Made by a program: the position numbers and the translations under genes. A stretch of DNA of 64,000 nucleotides from Flavobacteriaceae bacterium CG2_30_34_30 (lineage in GTDB: Bacteria; Bacteroidota; Bacteroidia; Flavobacteriales; Flavobacteriaceae). Shown here one piece after another: positions 16,960 through 26,770 of the stretch. The DNA lies in the NCBI GenBank assembly GCA_001873105.1, contig MNYN01000001.1, positions 1-64,000 of the forward strand. The letters run 5' to 3'. The notes under the pieces are model-generated. The model saw nothing but the letters and a program-made list of their open reading frames with translations, did no database searches and had not been told where the DNA came from. Every line of letters starts with the position of its first letter. Position 1 is the first letter of the stretch.

Positions 16960-17826
16960 ATGAGTAAAAAAGTAAAAATAATAGAATGTCCAAGAGATGC
17001 TATGCAAGGCATCAAGGCATTTATTCCCACGGAAAAAAAGGTACAATACATTCAATCTATTTTGCGATGTGGTTTTGATACCATAGATGTGGGAAGTTTT
17101 GTTTCGCCAAAAGCAATACCCCAGATGGCAGATACTGCAGAGATGCTTTCCAGACTTGACCTTTCAAAAACCGAAAGCAAACTCCTAGCTATAGTTGCGA
17201 ACCAGCGTGGGGCAGAGGATGCTGCACAACATGAATGCATTGATTATTTAGGATATCCATTTTCTATTTCCGAAAACTTTCAAATGCGCAATACGCACAA
17301 AACCATAGCAGAGTCCATGGTGGTGCTGCACGACATATTAACTTTGGCGCATGCTAAAAATAAAGAAGTGGTAGCCTATTTGTCTATGGGTTTTGGAAAT
17401 CCGTATGGCGACCCTTGGAATGTGGAAATTGTTGGCGAATGGACAGAAAAGCTTGCCGGCATGGGCGTAAAAATATTATCGCTTTCTGATACAGTAGGCT
17501 CTTCCACACCCGATATTATTACCTATTTGTTTCAAAATTTGATTCCGAAGTTTCCAAAAGTAGAATTTGGAGCGCATTTACACACCGTACCAACCAAATG
17601 GCATGAAAAAGTGGATGCTGCATACAAAGCAGGATGTAGACGATTTGACGGTGCCATACAAGGTTTCGGAGGTTGCCCAATGGCAAAAGATGAACTCACG
17701 GGTAACATGCCTACAGAAAAAATGCTTTCTTATTTTACTGCAGCAAAGGCAGATACCAATATTACGATGATGTCATTTGAATCGGCATATAACGAAGCCA
17801 CAAAAATATTCACCAATTACCATTAG
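16960..17826 (+). CDS. Hydroxymethylglutaryl-CoA lyase
   Basis: A 288-residue TIM-barrel lyase that splits HMG-CoA into acetoacetate and acetyl-CoA, the last step of leucine degradation. Seen: the N-terminal ECPRDAMQG (metal- and substrate-binding Arg-Asp), LSDTVGSSTP, HLHTVP, and the signature GFGGCPMAKDELTGNMPTE with the active-site cysteine. I start at ATG 16960 (MSKKVKIIECPRD); the longer upstream frame adds an unlikely hydrophobic leader. The 5'-nucleotidase gene starts 1 bp after its stop. Confidence 0.9.
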   Translation: MSKKVKIIECPRDAMQGIKAFIPTEKKVQYIQSILRCGFDTIDVGSFVSPKAIPQMADTAEMLSRLDLSKTESKLLAIVANQRGAEDAAQHECIDYLGYPFSISENFQMRNTHKTIAESMVVLHDILTLAHAKNKEVVAYLSMGFGNPYGDPWNVEIVGEWTEKLAGMGVKILSLSDTVGSSTPDIITYLFQNLIPKFPKVEFGAHLHTVPTKWHEKVDAAYKAGCRRFDGAIQGFGGCPMAKDELTGNMPTEKMLSYFTAAKADTNITMMSFESAYNEATKIFTNYH

Positions 17827-17827
17827 C

Positions 17828-19354
17828 ATGAAAAATAGATATTTTGCATTTCTTTTATTTTCTTTACTTTTTATAGGGTGTAAAACAACCACCACGGTAA
17901 TAAAAGACGATGGGGTCATTCAATTTAAAATCATTCAGTTAAACGATGTATATGAAATAGCACCACTTAGTGGAGGGCTTTATGGCGGCATGGCTAGAGT
18001 GGCGCATGTGGCTGACTCGGTACGAGCCATAAACAAAAATATGATGATGGTTATGGCAGGCGATTTTTTAAATCCATCGCTTTTAGGAGCCCTTCGACAC
18101 AATGGTGAACGCATAGCTGGAAAACAAATGGTAGAAGTTATGAATGCAATGAACTTTGATTTAGTGACTTTTGGAAATCACGAGTTTGATTTAAAAGAAC
18201 CTGATTTACAAAAACGCCTTAACGAATCTGATTTTGCATGGCTTTCTTCCAATGTATTTCATCAAAAAGGAGATACTTATTTTCCATTTGAAAAACAGCA
18301 AAACAATCAAAACCAGCCGGTGCATACCACCTTTCAAAAGCAATTTACTGACGAGGATGGAACAACAATTACTCTTGGTTTTTTTGGAGTTACTATTGAT
18401 TCTAATCCGCAGCCTTATGTGTATTATACCGATTATTTGGAAGCCACAAAAAATGCAACTTCTAGTTTAAAAAATACCAGCGATGTACTAATAGGATTAA
18501 CCCATTTAGCCTTAGAGCAAGATAAAATAATTGCAGAGCAATTACCAGAAGTTTCCTTTATAATGGGAGGTCATGAGCATACTAACATGCTTGTAGAGAC
18601 CAAAAACGCCAAAATTGCCAAAGCAGATGCTAATGCCATAAGCATCTATATTCATACATTTACCTATTACAAAAATCAAAATAAATTGGTTATCGATTCG
18701 CATTTGTTTCCTATTGATGCTACAACAGCATCAAAAAAGGAGGTAGAAACCATCGTGGATAAATGGAATTTAATTTTAGATACCCAAATTAAAACGGTAG
18801 TAAAAGATCCTTATGAGGTGATTTACCTTGCAAACACACCATTAGACGGAACAGATAGTGCCAGCAGAAGCATACAAACCAATTTAGGCAGTGCCATAGC
18901 CGAAGCCATGGCAGCATCTTTTGGGTATAAAGTAGATGGAGCTTTGGTTAATGGAGGTTCTATACGAGTGGACGATATGCTATCCGGACCCATAACTCCA
19001 ATTGATATATTTAGAGTATTGCCATTTGGAGGAGGTGTTTTAAAAGTAGATATGACCGGCAATTTGTTAACAGAAGTGTTAGACTATGGAGAAACTAAAA
19101 GAGGTAAGGGAGCGTATTTACAACGCTATAATTTTTCGCAAAGCGAAAAGGGGGAGTGGCTTATTTCTCATCAACCCATAGAACCATCAAAAACTTACAC
19201 CATAGCTTTCAGCGATTACTTACTTAAAGGGTTTGACATTCCATTTCTTACTCCAGAAAACAAGGGTGTTTTGCACATATTTACTCCAGAACCTGACAGT
19301 CTTGCCGGCGATATTCGCAATGCTATTATTGCCTTTTTAAAGGGCAAAGAATAG
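17828..19354 (+). CDS. Lipoprotein 5'-nucleotidase / metallophosphatase
   Basis: A 508-residue lipoprotein (lipobox LFIGC, Cys near residue 17) with an N-terminal metallophosphatase domain (GNHEFD, GGHEHTN) and a C-terminal 5'-nucleotidase domain (NLGSAIAEAM, ALVNGGSIR, FGGGVLKVDMTGN). The first metal motif reads NDVYE where many relatives have NDxHG, so the usual His is Tyr. The DVYE form recurs in a subset of this family, but it may change metal use. Likely periplasmic hydrolysis of nucleotides. Start: ATG 17828, giving a proper lipoprotein signal. Confidence 0.88.
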   Translation: MKNRYFAFLLFSLLFIGCKTTTTVIKDDGVIQFKIIQLNDVYEIAPLSGGLYGGMARVAHVADSVRAINKNMMMVMAGDFLNPSLLGALRHNGERIAGKQMVEVMNAMNFDLVTFGNHEFDLKEPDLQKRLNESDFAWLSSNVFHQKGDTYFPFEKQQNNQNQPVHTTFQKQFTDEDGTTITLGFFGVTIDSNPQPYVYYTDYLEATKNATSSLKNTSDVLIGLTHLALEQDKIIAEQLPEVSFIMGGHEHTNMLVETKNAKIAKADANAISIYIHTFTYYKNQNKLVIDSHLFPIDATTASKKEVETIVDKWNLILDTQIKTVVKDPYEVIYLANTPLDGTDSASRSIQTNLGSAIAEAMAASFGYKVDGALVNGGSIRVDDMLSGPITPIDIFRVLPFGGGVLKVDMTGNLLTEVLDYGETKRGKGAYLQRYNFSQSEKGEWLISHQPIEPSKTYTIAFSDYLLKGFDIPFLTPENKGVLHIFTPEPDSLAGDIRNAIIAFLKGKE

Positions 19355-19407
19355 TTTGCCTTGAAAAGAACACCTAGAGAGTCGTAACTCAATAGGTATG
19401 GTACAAA

Positions 19408-19433
19408 GAAACTGCCTTGTAAAAGGCAGTTTC
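19408..19433. terminator. Hairpin between the 5'-nucleotidase and TonB receptor genes
   Basis: A perfect 11-bp stem GAAACTGCCTT / AAGGCAGTTTC with a four-base loop between two convergent genes. T-runs are poor on both sides, so its strength as a terminator is uncertain. Confidence 0.7.
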
Positions 19434-19456
19434 AAACTAATTAATAAAAAAAACAC

Positions 19457-21688
19457 TTAAAAAGAATATCCAATACCAGCATTCACCATAAACGGTGCTC
19501 CGGGACGAAGTCCTGCAGGAAGTCTTGCCACTTCATACTCCGTATCCAATACATTTAGCACATTGGTAAATATTGTTATTCCGGGAGAGTAAAAATATCT
19601 AGCCGCAACATCCATCACAAAGTGACTTCCGATTTCAAATTTCTGTGGAATTGCTCCTGTACCGGATTGAGTTCGGAAGGCATCCGTATATCGGCCACTA
19701 AGGCTAATGTTAAATACGGAGTTTTCTAAAGCTGCCGTAATATTAAACTGGTTTTTAGCAATATATGGAATTTGATCGCCATTTTTTACTACACCAAAAA
19801 TACCCACTTCACTTTCAAAATCTGACTGGAATTTGGCATCGGTAAGCGTATAAGAAAAGGTTAAGGGAAGTTTTAAATGACTATTGGTTTCTTGCATTAC
19901 ATTATAGTTAAGTAAAAGTTCTACTCCTTTCACCAGAGCTTGTCCCGCATTAAACTGGTCTAAACTACCCGTACCACCAGATGCTGCTAAATCGCTGCCC
20001 AATAAGTTTTCATAATCATTAAAATAGCCGACAACTTCGCCGGTTATGCCTTTAATATTAAAACGTGTGCCAAGCTCCACATTGGTGCTTTTTTCGGGGT
20101 TGGTACCTTCGGTATTTCCCGGAGGGGCAAACCCTTTATGTACACCACCAAAAAGGGAGACGGCTTTTGAAAATTTATAGTTTACACCAATACCGGGGAT
20201 AAAAACGTCGACTTTATTTTTGTCGGTGTTTAGGTTTATTCCGGTTCTGAAGCTGTCGTTTTTTCCAAAATCCTTTTTATTCAAGGTTATATTTTCATAT
20301 CGTACTCCGGGGGTGATGGTTAGCTTGTTAAATGTTGCTTTATAAAGAATGTGTGCTGCAAATGCATTAGCACTGCTTATTCTGTTTGCATCACTTCCTT
20401 TTCTTGCCACCGTGGTACGAATCATTTGGTGGTTTTGGATAGCAAATTTATCTTTCCACTGAAAGCGGTCTTCAAAATCTTCATGGTAGCGAAAACCTAG
20501 TTCTATATCTTGATACACGGTATTTCCAAAGTTGAAATTTACAATACTTTGAATACCTTTTGCTTCGTAACTTCGGTTGTTTGCTTTTACCCCAAAAACA
20601 TCGTCGGCCGTATCAACAGCACCTGTAATGGCTGTATATTCTTCTGGAAATTGCGAAGGATTATTGAGTATAGTAGCAATGCCAATCCCTTCAGAAAGGT
20701 TTATATCTTCCAGTTTGTACCAATTACGTGAAAAGGTGTTTTTATATGCTGTGGTATTTATTTTAAAATTAGGAGTAAATTTAATGAAATGGTGTACCTG
20801 AAATTGTTGGTGTTCGGCTTCCATTTTGTCTTGCGAGGAGGCCACGTATCTTCGGTAAGGATTGGCATCAAAATCTTCTTGGGTAAGTCCAAGGTAAGTT
20901 TCGTTTGCAGTTTCTTCGGAATATTGAATTTTAAAGGTTAGCGCTTGAAAGACTTTGGCATCCGGATTACTTTTTAATTGGAATTTTCCGAGATAATCGG
21001 TTTTATCAAATCCTGTATTTCCACCACCGTCAAGACTTTTAAAACCATCGGAATTGTAATTGTAATATTGTGCTACAAAACCGAAGTTCTCTTTAGAATC
21101 GCCTATGGTGGCTTCTGTATTTCTGGAGTTGTAGGTTCCATATGTAAAACGCACATCGCCAGAAAAATCTTTTGGAGTTTGTTTAGAAACCAAATTAATT
21201 GCGCCACCTGTAGTGTAAGGCCCATATTGCACTTGGCTACTTCCTTTTAATACTTCAATGGCTTCAATACGGCCTACAGTAGGAAAATAATAAGCGGAAG
21301 GAGCGCTATAAGGAGCAGGAGCTATTAAAACCCCGTCTTCCATAATGGTTATTTTAGAACTTCTTTCGGGTGAGGTACCACGCAAACTAATATTAGGGCG
21401 TAAGCCAAAACCGTCTTCTTCATATAATGAAATACCGGGCACTGCTCGTAGTACTTTATTAATATCAGTATAACCAAATTGTTGCAAATCCTGAGGAGAT
21501 AAATAATAGGCAGATCCTGTTCTGTTTTTTACTTCAAATTTACTTCCTAGTATGTTGCTGGAAAGAATTATTTCATTTAGATGTTCAATTTTTTGATTAG
21601 AGAATGTGGTATCTTTTGATTTTTCCTCTTGAGAATAAAGAAGGGTAGTAACTACAAAAAGGCTGAGAAAGCTAAGTGATATTTTCAT
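19457..21688 (-). CDS. TonB-dependent receptor (FecA-like)
   Basis: A 743-residue outer-membrane receptor. Signal peptide 1-19 (LLYSQ), then the plug domain (residues about 55-165: LRAVPGISLYEEDGFGLRPN, RSSKITIMEDGV, RIEAIEVLKGSSQVQYGPYT), a 22-strand barrel, and C-terminal phenylalanine (GYSF) for BAM-dependent insertion. The plug wording resembles ferric-citrate-type receptors, so iron chelate uptake is the best guess. It has no SusD partner. A minus-strand TAATTTTG element sits 44 bp upstream, and a Crp/Fnr-type regulator is divergent. Confidence 0.88.
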   Translation of the reverse strand: MKISLSFLSLFVVTTLLYSQEEKSKDTTFSNQKIEHLNEIILSSNILGSKFEVKNRTGSAYYLSPQDLQQFGYTDINKVLRAVPGISLYEEDGFGLRPNISLRGTSPERSSKITIMEDGVLIAPAPYSAPSAYYFPTVGRIEAIEVLKGSSQVQYGPYTTGGAINLVSKQTPKDFSGDVRFTYGTYNSRNTEATIGDSKENFGFVAQYYNYNSDGFKSLDGGGNTGFDKTDYLGKFQLKSNPDAKVFQALTFKIQYSEETANETYLGLTQEDFDANPYRRYVASSQDKMEAEHQQFQVHHFIKFTPNFKINTTAYKNTFSRNWYKLEDINLSEGIGIATILNNPSQFPEEYTAITGAVDTADDVFGVKANNRSYEAKGIQSIVNFNFGNTVYQDIELGFRYHEDFEDRFQWKDKFAIQNHQMIRTTVARKGSDANRISSANAFAAHILYKATFNKLTITPGVRYENITLNKKDFGKNDSFRTGINLNTDKNKVDVFIPGIGVNYKFSKAVSLFGGVHKGFAPPGNTEGTNPEKSTNVELGTRFNIKGITGEVVGYFNDYENLLGSDLAASGGTGSLDQFNAGQALVKGVELLLNYNVMQETNSHLKLPLTFSYTLTDAKFQSDFESEVGIFGVVKNGDQIPYIAKNQFNITAALENSVFNISLSGRYTDAFRTQSGTGAIPQKFEIGSHFVMDVAARYFYSPGITIFTNVLNVLDTEYEVARLPAGLRPGAPFMVNAGIGYSF

Positions 21689-21731
21689 TATATTAATTAA
21701 GACTGATTATAAATTGTTTATTTTTCTTTTG

Positions 21732-21739
21732 CAAAATTA
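21732..21739 (-). promoter_or_regulatory. -7 element (TAATTTTG) for the TonB receptor
   Basis: A minus-strand TAnnTTTG match followed by CA, 44 bp before the ATG at 21688. Confidence 0.5.
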
Positions 21740-21963
21740 AATGTCTATTTTTACATCAGCAAGCTTATTTAGATTTATTTTAAATAAGATATGTGTTAAA
21801 TTTTATAAATAAAATAATATCAGGAAAATCAAATCCATAAACAGGATTTAAAGGTGGAATCTTCTGTTAGAATTAACTATAGTGTGGGAGGTACCATGAG
21901 TTTTATTTACAAACTTTTCTATTTTTTGATAGCACAATTAAAAATTTCTGTACATTTAAGATA

Positions 21964-22584
21964 ATGAAAGAAGTAAAAAAGAAATTAGCATTTCTTGAAT
22001 CAGAACTTGTAAAGGAACTGCTTGAAATTGCTACGGTTAAAGAAATTTCAAAAGGGACGGTGGTTTTAAGGGAAGAGCAATATGTTAAAGTATTGCCTGT
22101 AGTTATTAATGGATTAGTGAAAGTCTATTCCCGATTTGAAGATAGAGAATTATTACTTTATTATATACAGCCTCAGGAAAGTTGTGTTATGTCTTTTTCT
22201 GCATTTAACCAAAAGGAACCCAGTAAAATTTTTGCCATAACCGAAGAGGATTCTAAAGTATTACTTCTTCCGGTTGAAAAAATGAATACTTGGTTAAAAG
22301 CGTATCCTAGTTTAAACAATTTATTTTATCGTCAATATAGTTTGCGTTATGCAGAATTATTAGAAACCATTCATCAACTTTTGCTTAAAAAGATGGATAC
22401 AAGGCTTTTTGATTATTTGGTTGCAAAGAAAAAGCTCACCAATCAGGATTTTTTAAAAATTTCTCACCTTCAAATTGCTAATGATTTAGGCACTGTTAGA
22501 GAAGTTATTAGCCGAGTTATGAAAAAATTAGAAACAGAGGGAAGAGTCAAGCAATTATATCATGGGGTACAACTTTTAAGTTAG
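21964..22584 (+). CDS. Crp/Fnr-family transcriptional regulator
   Basis: A 206-residue regulator with a cyclic-nucleotide-binding-like beta-roll (residues about 15-125) and a C-terminal winged helix, whose recognition helix lies in IANDLGTVREVISRVMKKLE. No cysteine cluster for an Fe-S centre is seen in the N-terminus, so it is not a classical FNR; the effector is unknown. A palindrome of Crp/Fnr half-site type overlaps its stop codon (22583-22598), in front of two small membrane-protein genes, its probable targets. Confidence 0.88.
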   Translation: MKEVKKKLAFLESELVKELLEIATVKEISKGTVVLREEQYVKVLPVVINGLVKVYSRFEDRELLLYYIQPQESCVMSFSAFNQKEPSKIFAITEEDSKVLLLPVEKMNTWLKAYPSLNNLFYRQYSLRYAELLETIHQLLLKKMDTRLFDYLVAKKKLTNQDFLKISHLQIANDLGTVREVISRVMKKLETEGRVKQLYHGVQLLS

Positions 22585-22598
22585 TGACCTTGGTCACT
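22583..22598. promoter_or_regulatory. Palindromic operator AGTGACC-TT-GGTCACT
   Basis: A 7-bp perfect inverted repeat with a 2-bp centre, overlapping the last two bases of the regulator stop codon. It contains TGAC..GTCA half-sites, close to Crp/Fnr-family sites. A near-consensus -7 element TAACTTTT lies at 22610-22617. The site would control the 32-residue peptide and DUF2892 genes downstream. Confidence 0.6.
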
Positions 22599-22630
22599 GC
22601 GCATAATAATAACTTTTTATAAATTGCCCA

Positions 22631-22729
22631 ATGAAAATAAATAAAATCATAAAAATATTAGCGGTATGCACCTTGTGTATTTTGTTAATTTATGGTTTGG
22701 TTTTACTTTTTACCTTTTTGTTTCACTAA
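22631..22729 (+). CDS. 32-residue single-helix membrane microprotein
   Basis: An ATG open frame of 33 codons encoding MKINKIIKILAVCTLCILL then IYGLVLLFTFLFH. It has a basic N-terminus and one long hydrophobic stretch, so it is a likely inner-membrane microprotein; Cys residues at 13 and 16 form a CTLC motif inside the helix. It lies 11 bp before the DUF2892 gene and downstream of the palindromic operator, consistent with a two-gene unit. There is no known family, and the assignment rests on context and composition. Confidence 0.5.
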   Translation: MKINKIIKILAVCTLCILLIYGLVLLFTFLFH

Positions 22730-22740
22730 AATAAAATAAT

Positions 22741-22953
22741 ATGAAAAAAAACATGGGATCTGCAGATAAATTGATACGAGTTTTTCTTGCAGCAATTATT
22801 GGAGTATTGTATTTTACCAATGTAATAACAGGAACCTTGGGTATTGTGCTTATGGTTTTAGCTATTGTATTTTTACTGACCAGTTTGGTTAGTTTTTGTC
22901 CATTGTATCCCCTATTAGGAATTCGGACTTGCCCATTACAAGATAAAAAATAA
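22741..22953 (+). CDS. DUF2892 (YgaP-like) small membrane protein
   Basis: A 70-residue protein with two transmembrane helices (residues about 13-29 and 33-51). It begins MKKNMGSADKLIRVFLA and carries the CPLYPLLGIRTCPL motif, both typical of DUF2892. Relatives are often next to rhodanese or metallo-beta-lactamase sulfur genes and Crp/Fnr regulators. Here it is the second gene after the operator at 22583. A bidirectional terminator follows. Confidence 0.85.
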   Translation: MKKNMGSADKLIRVFLAAIIGVLYFTNVITGTLGIVLMVLAIVFLLTSLVSFCPLYPLLGIRTCPLQDKK

Positions 22954-23052
22954 TTTTTAACACTTGCTTGTAAAAAGGAGAGAGGCAGTAATGAAGTTTT
23001 AGCTAATAATCTCGCTTTCGTAACTTTTTAGGTAGATATTGCTTTAAAAGAA

Positions 23053-23090
23053 AAACACCTAACCGGAGTAGTTTCGGCTAGGTGTCTTTT
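23053..23090. terminator. Bidirectional terminator between DUF2892 and M1 peptidase genes
   Basis: ACACCTAACCG (from 23055) pairs with CGGCTAGGTGT (to 23085) with one mismatch. An A-run lies on the left and CTTTTTAT on the right, placed between two convergent genes. Confidence 0.85.
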
Positions 23091-23112
23091 TATAAGATTT
23101 AAAAATTAACGT

Positions 23113-25038
23113 CTATTTTTTCCAGACATTATTACTTTCATCGATATCGGCTAAAATACCGTCGGGATCGATTTGCACTTGTGTTACTTTTTTATTGGTT
23201 TCAATCAAACTAATCCAACGATCTCCACGTTGCCAAATTTCAACAGGCAATTGTTTTCTCTCTTTGCTTCCGTCGTCATAAGTTACTTCATAATGAATGG
23301 GCATGGGCATTCCTTTATTGACAAAAGTAACGATATAATCGCTTCCAACTTCATTTACTGCTTCCACAGATAAATCGATATTGTCATTGCCATAAAACCA
23401 AGTTTTCCAAAACCAATTCAAATTTTCGCCAGCTACATTTTCCATTATGTTGAAAAAATCATTAGGCTGTGGGTGTTTAAATGCCCAAGCCTCTATATAG
23501 GCTTTAAAAGCGTTGTCAAATCGTTCCGGACCTAAGACATATTCTCTAAGCATAAATAGACCGTATGCAGGTTTGTAATAGGCGGTCATTCCTAGATTGT
23601 TGCTTTGGGTAATATCAGGATGGGTAATGATGGGTTCCCGATTAGGGCTTTTTAACCAATTAAGTATAAAGCTTTTTTCTAAACGGGCTTTATATTCGCC
23701 ATTATTAAACTCTAAAGTGCTGTAATAGTTAATGAAGGTATTAAATCCTTCATCCATCCATGCGTTTTTTCTTTCGTTGGAACCAACAATCATAGGAAAC
23801 CATAGGTGACCAAATTCGTGATCGGTAACTCCCCATAATCCTCTTCCTTTCGATTTATAGCCACAAAAAGCGAGTCCTGGATATTCCATTCCTCCTACGT
23901 CAGCCGCAACATTTACTACAACAGGATATGGATAGTTAAACCATTTTTTTGAATAATGTTCAACAGCGGCTTTGGTATATTCGGTAGAACGCTCCCACGC
24001 ATTGTTGCCATTACTTTCCAGCGGATAAACAGATTGTGCCATCGCTTTTGTGCCATCGGCAAGGTTAATACGAGCGGCATCCCAAATAAAAGATTTGGAA
24101 GAGGCAAAAGCAACATCTCTTGCGTTTTCAATTTTAAAATGCCAAGTTATTTTACCATTTTGTTTTGGTCGTGTGATGGTTGTTTTACCTACTTCATCGG
24201 CAGTTATAATCATTATCGTTGCATCGCTATTTGCCGCTTTTTGCATGCGTATTTGTTGTTCTTTGGTAAGCACGTCTTTTTCGTTTTGCAATTTTCCGGA
24301 AGCAACAACAATATGATCATAAGGAACTGTAACTTTAAAATCGAAGTTGCCATAACCTAAATAAAATTCGCCGGCTCCAAGATAGGGTTCTGTATTCCAT
24401 CCTTCCACATTGTCAAAAACAGCCACTTTAGGATACCATTGTGCCAGTGCATAAATAGTGCCATTTTGAGTTTCTAATTGCCCCATCCTATCCATTCCTG
24501 CTTTTGGAATTTTGAAAGAAAAATCCATGCTTATTGTAGCTTTTCCTCCATTAGCAGCTATTGGTTCGTTAAAAAATACCTGCATACGAGTATCGCTAAT
24601 AAGGTGTTTTGATGAACTTGTAGCTTTTCCGGTTTTTGCAATTACATGATTGATGATGTAACCGCCATCTACATCCCCTGAATAGCGATTTCCTTGAATT
24701 GGGGTTGTTAATGTCCCTCTGGAATCTTTTGTAAAACGGTTTTGTTCTAAATACAGCCAGACAAAGTTAAGTGGCTCCGGACTATTGTTGTGGTAAGTAA
24801 TTTCAACTTTTCCTTTAATAGCGTTTTCTTTGTCATCTAAATCTGCTTCCATCACATAATCGGCACCGTTTTGCCAATATTGAGGTCCGGGATTTCCTGA
24901 AGCCGAACGATAAGCAGTGCCATGTCGGTAAGTAAAATCATCAAATTTATCTTGGTTATTTTTTAATTGTGCAAAGCTTTGCGAAGCTATTAAAACGCAA
25001 AATAGGAAAGAAAAGGTACTGCCAAATAGGTTTTTCAT
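23113..25038 (-). CDS. Exported M1-family metallopeptidase
   Basis: A 641-residue M1 aminopeptidase-like zinc enzyme with a signal peptide (residues 1-23, ending SQSFAQ). The zinc site is His407-Glu408-x-x-His411 (HEFGH) with the third ligand Glu430 in WMDEGFN, the canonical 18-residue spacing. The N-terminal beta domain carries DYVMEADLDDKENAIKGKVEI. There is no GAMEN-type motif, but GGMEYPGLAFCG replaces it. It is probably periplasmic and releases N-terminal amino acids from peptides. Confidence 0.9.
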   Translation of the reverse strand: MKNLFGSTFSFLFCVLIASQSFAQLKNNQDKFDDFTYRHGTAYRSASGNPGPQYWQNGADYVMEADLDDKENAIKGKVEITYHNNSPEPLNFVWLYLEQNRFTKDSRGTLTTPIQGNRYSGDVDGGYIINHVIAKTGKATSSSKHLISDTRMQVFFNEPIAANGGKATISMDFSFKIPKAGMDRMGQLETQNGTIYALAQWYPKVAVFDNVEGWNTEPYLGAGEFYLGYGNFDFKVTVPYDHIVVASGKLQNEKDVLTKEQQIRMQKAANSDATIMIITADEVGKTTITRPKQNGKITWHFKIENARDVAFASSKSFIWDAARINLADGTKAMAQSVYPLESNGNNAWERSTEYTKAAVEHYSKKWFNYPYPVVVNVAADVGGMEYPGLAFCGYKSKGRGLWGVTDHEFGHLWFPMIVGSNERKNAWMDEGFNTFINYYSTLEFNNGEYKARLEKSFILNWLKSPNREPIITHPDITQSNNLGMTAYYKPAYGLFMLREYVLGPERFDNAFKAYIEAWAFKHPQPNDFFNIMENVAGENLNWFWKTWFYGNDNIDLSVEAVNEVGSDYIVTFVNKGMPMPIHYEVTYDDGSKERKQLPVEIWQRGDRWISLIETNKKVTQVQIDPDGILADIDESNNVWKK

Positions 25039-25176
25039 ACGATTAAAAGTGTTTGGAAATTATGTAATTGCTAAAATAGGCAAAGGATTAAAATTGCAAA
25101 ACTTTACAACCACTATTAACATAACTTTTAGAATAAAGTTTTAAACAGTATCAACTGTTTTAGTTTATAAAAGCGT

Positions 25177-25184
25177 TATATTTG
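25177..25184 (+). promoter_or_regulatory. -7 element (TATATTTG) for guaB
   Basis: A TAnnTTTG match followed by CAC, 23 bp before the guaB ATG. Confidence 0.65.
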
Positions 25185-25207
25185 CACGCAATTAAACCTT
25201 AATTGCA

Positions 25208-26680
25208 ATGACTGCACACCACAATAAAATTTTAGGAGAAGGACTTACCTACGACGATGTATTGTTAGTTCCTGCCTATTCCGAAGTGCTTCCAAGAGAA
25301 GTATCTATTTCTACAAAATTTACTAAAAACATTATTATTAATGTGCCTATTATTTCAGCGGCTATGGACACCGTTACTGAAAGTGCTATGGCTATTGCCA
25401 TAGCCAGAGAAGGTGGTATAGGCGTTTTACACAAAAACATGAGCATTGAGCAGCAAGCCGGTGAAGTGCGAAAAGTAAAACGAGCAGAAAGCGGCATGAT
25501 TATCGATCCGGTGACATTACCGATAACTGCAACGGTAGGAGATGCTCAAAAAAATATGCGAGAATACAGTATTGGAGGAATACCGATAACCGATAAAACA
25601 GGAAAATTAATTGGTATAGTAACCAACCGCGATTTGCGTTTTGAAAAAAACAATAAAAGGCCAATAAGCGAGGTAATGACTTCCAAAAATTTAGTAACGG
25701 TAAGTGAAGGTACCTCTCTTGAACAAGCAGAAATTGTCTTACAAAAACATAAAATTGAAAAATTACCCGTTGTACAAAAAGATGGTACTTTGGTTGGTTT
25801 AATAACGTTTAGAGATATCACCAAACTTTCTCAAAAACCAATTGCAAACAAAGATACTTTCGGCAGACTGCGTGTGGCTGCGGCTTTAGGTGTCACTCCC
25901 GATGTTATGGAGCGCACAGACGCTCTCGTACATGCAGGAGTGGATGCTGTAATCATTGATACGGCACATGGACATACCAAAGGAGTAGTAGAAGTTTTAA
26001 AAGATGTAAAGAAAAAATACCCAAAATTAGATGTAGTGGTTGGTAATATTGCCACTGCGGCAGCAGCTAAATATTTAGTTGCAGCTGGTGCTGATGCAGT
26101 AAAAGTTGGTATCGGTCCCGGATCTATTTGCACAACACGTATCATAGCTGGCGTTGGTTTTCCTCAATTTTCAGCGGTATTGGAAGTAGCAGCAGCCATA
26201 AAAGGCAGTGGAATTCCTGTAATAGCAGATGGTGGAATTCGTTATACGGGTGATATCCCAAAGGCATTAGCAGCAGGAGCTGATTGTGTTATGCTAGGGT
26301 CTTTATTAGCCGGAACAAAAGAAAGTCCCGGAGAAACTATTATCTATGAATCCAGAAAATTTAAGTCCTATCGCGGTATGGGTTCGGTAGAAGCAATGAA
26401 TCAAGGTTCTAAGGATCGCTATTTTCAGGATGTAGAAGATGATATTAAAAAATTAGTTCCTGAAGGAATTGTTGGACGTGTACCTTATAAAGGAGATTTA
26501 TCAGAAAGCATGACACAGTTTATTGGTGGTCTTAGAGCAGGAATGGGATATTGCGGTGCAAAAGATATTGTTACGTTACAAGAAACCGGAAAGTTTATTC
26601 GGATTACAGCTTCAGGTATAAATGAAAGCCACCCGCACGATGTTTTTATTACAAAAGAGGCACCTAATTATTCGAGATAA
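25208..26680 (+). CDS. guaB: IMP dehydrogenase
   Basis: A 490-residue enzyme converting IMP to XMP, the rate-limiting step of GMP synthesis. The catalytic cysteine is Cys308 in GPGSICTTR. Two CBS domains (residues about 95-205) are inserted in the TIM barrel after SAAMDTVTE. The C-terminal flap [20 protein letters not shown] is complete. The length is normal. It is monocistronic by appearance, with its own TATATTTG promoter and a convergent TerC gene downstream. Confidence 0.95.
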   Translation: MTAHHNKILGEGLTYDDVLLVPAYSEVLPREVSISTKFTKNIIINVPIISAAMDTVTESAMAIAIAREGGIGVLHKNMSIEQQAGEVRKVKRAESGMIIDPVTLPITATVGDAQKNMREYSIGGIPITDKTGKLIGIVTNRDLRFEKNNKRPISEVMTSKNLVTVSEGTSLEQAEIVLQKHKIEKLPVVQKDGTLVGLITFRDITKLSQKPIANKDTFGRLRVAAALGVTPDVMERTDALVHAGVDAVIIDTAHGHTKGVVEVLKDVKKKYPKLDVVVGNIATAAAAKYLVAAGADAVKVGIGPGSICTTRIIAGVGFPQFSAVLEVAAAIKGSGIPVIADGGIRYTGDIPKALAAGADCVMLGSLLAGTKESPGETIIYESRKFKSYRGMGSVEAMNQGSKDRYFQDVEDDIKKLVPEGIVGRVPYKGDLSESMTQFIGGLRAGMGYCGAKDIVTLQETGKFIRITASGINESHPHDVFITKEAPNYSR

Positions 26681-26770
26681 TGGCAGAATTTGTAATGTAT
26701 AATTCTTATCTTTTTCTTAAAAATTATTTTATATTAAATAGGTTCTGATTGTTTGTACCATGGTCAATTC

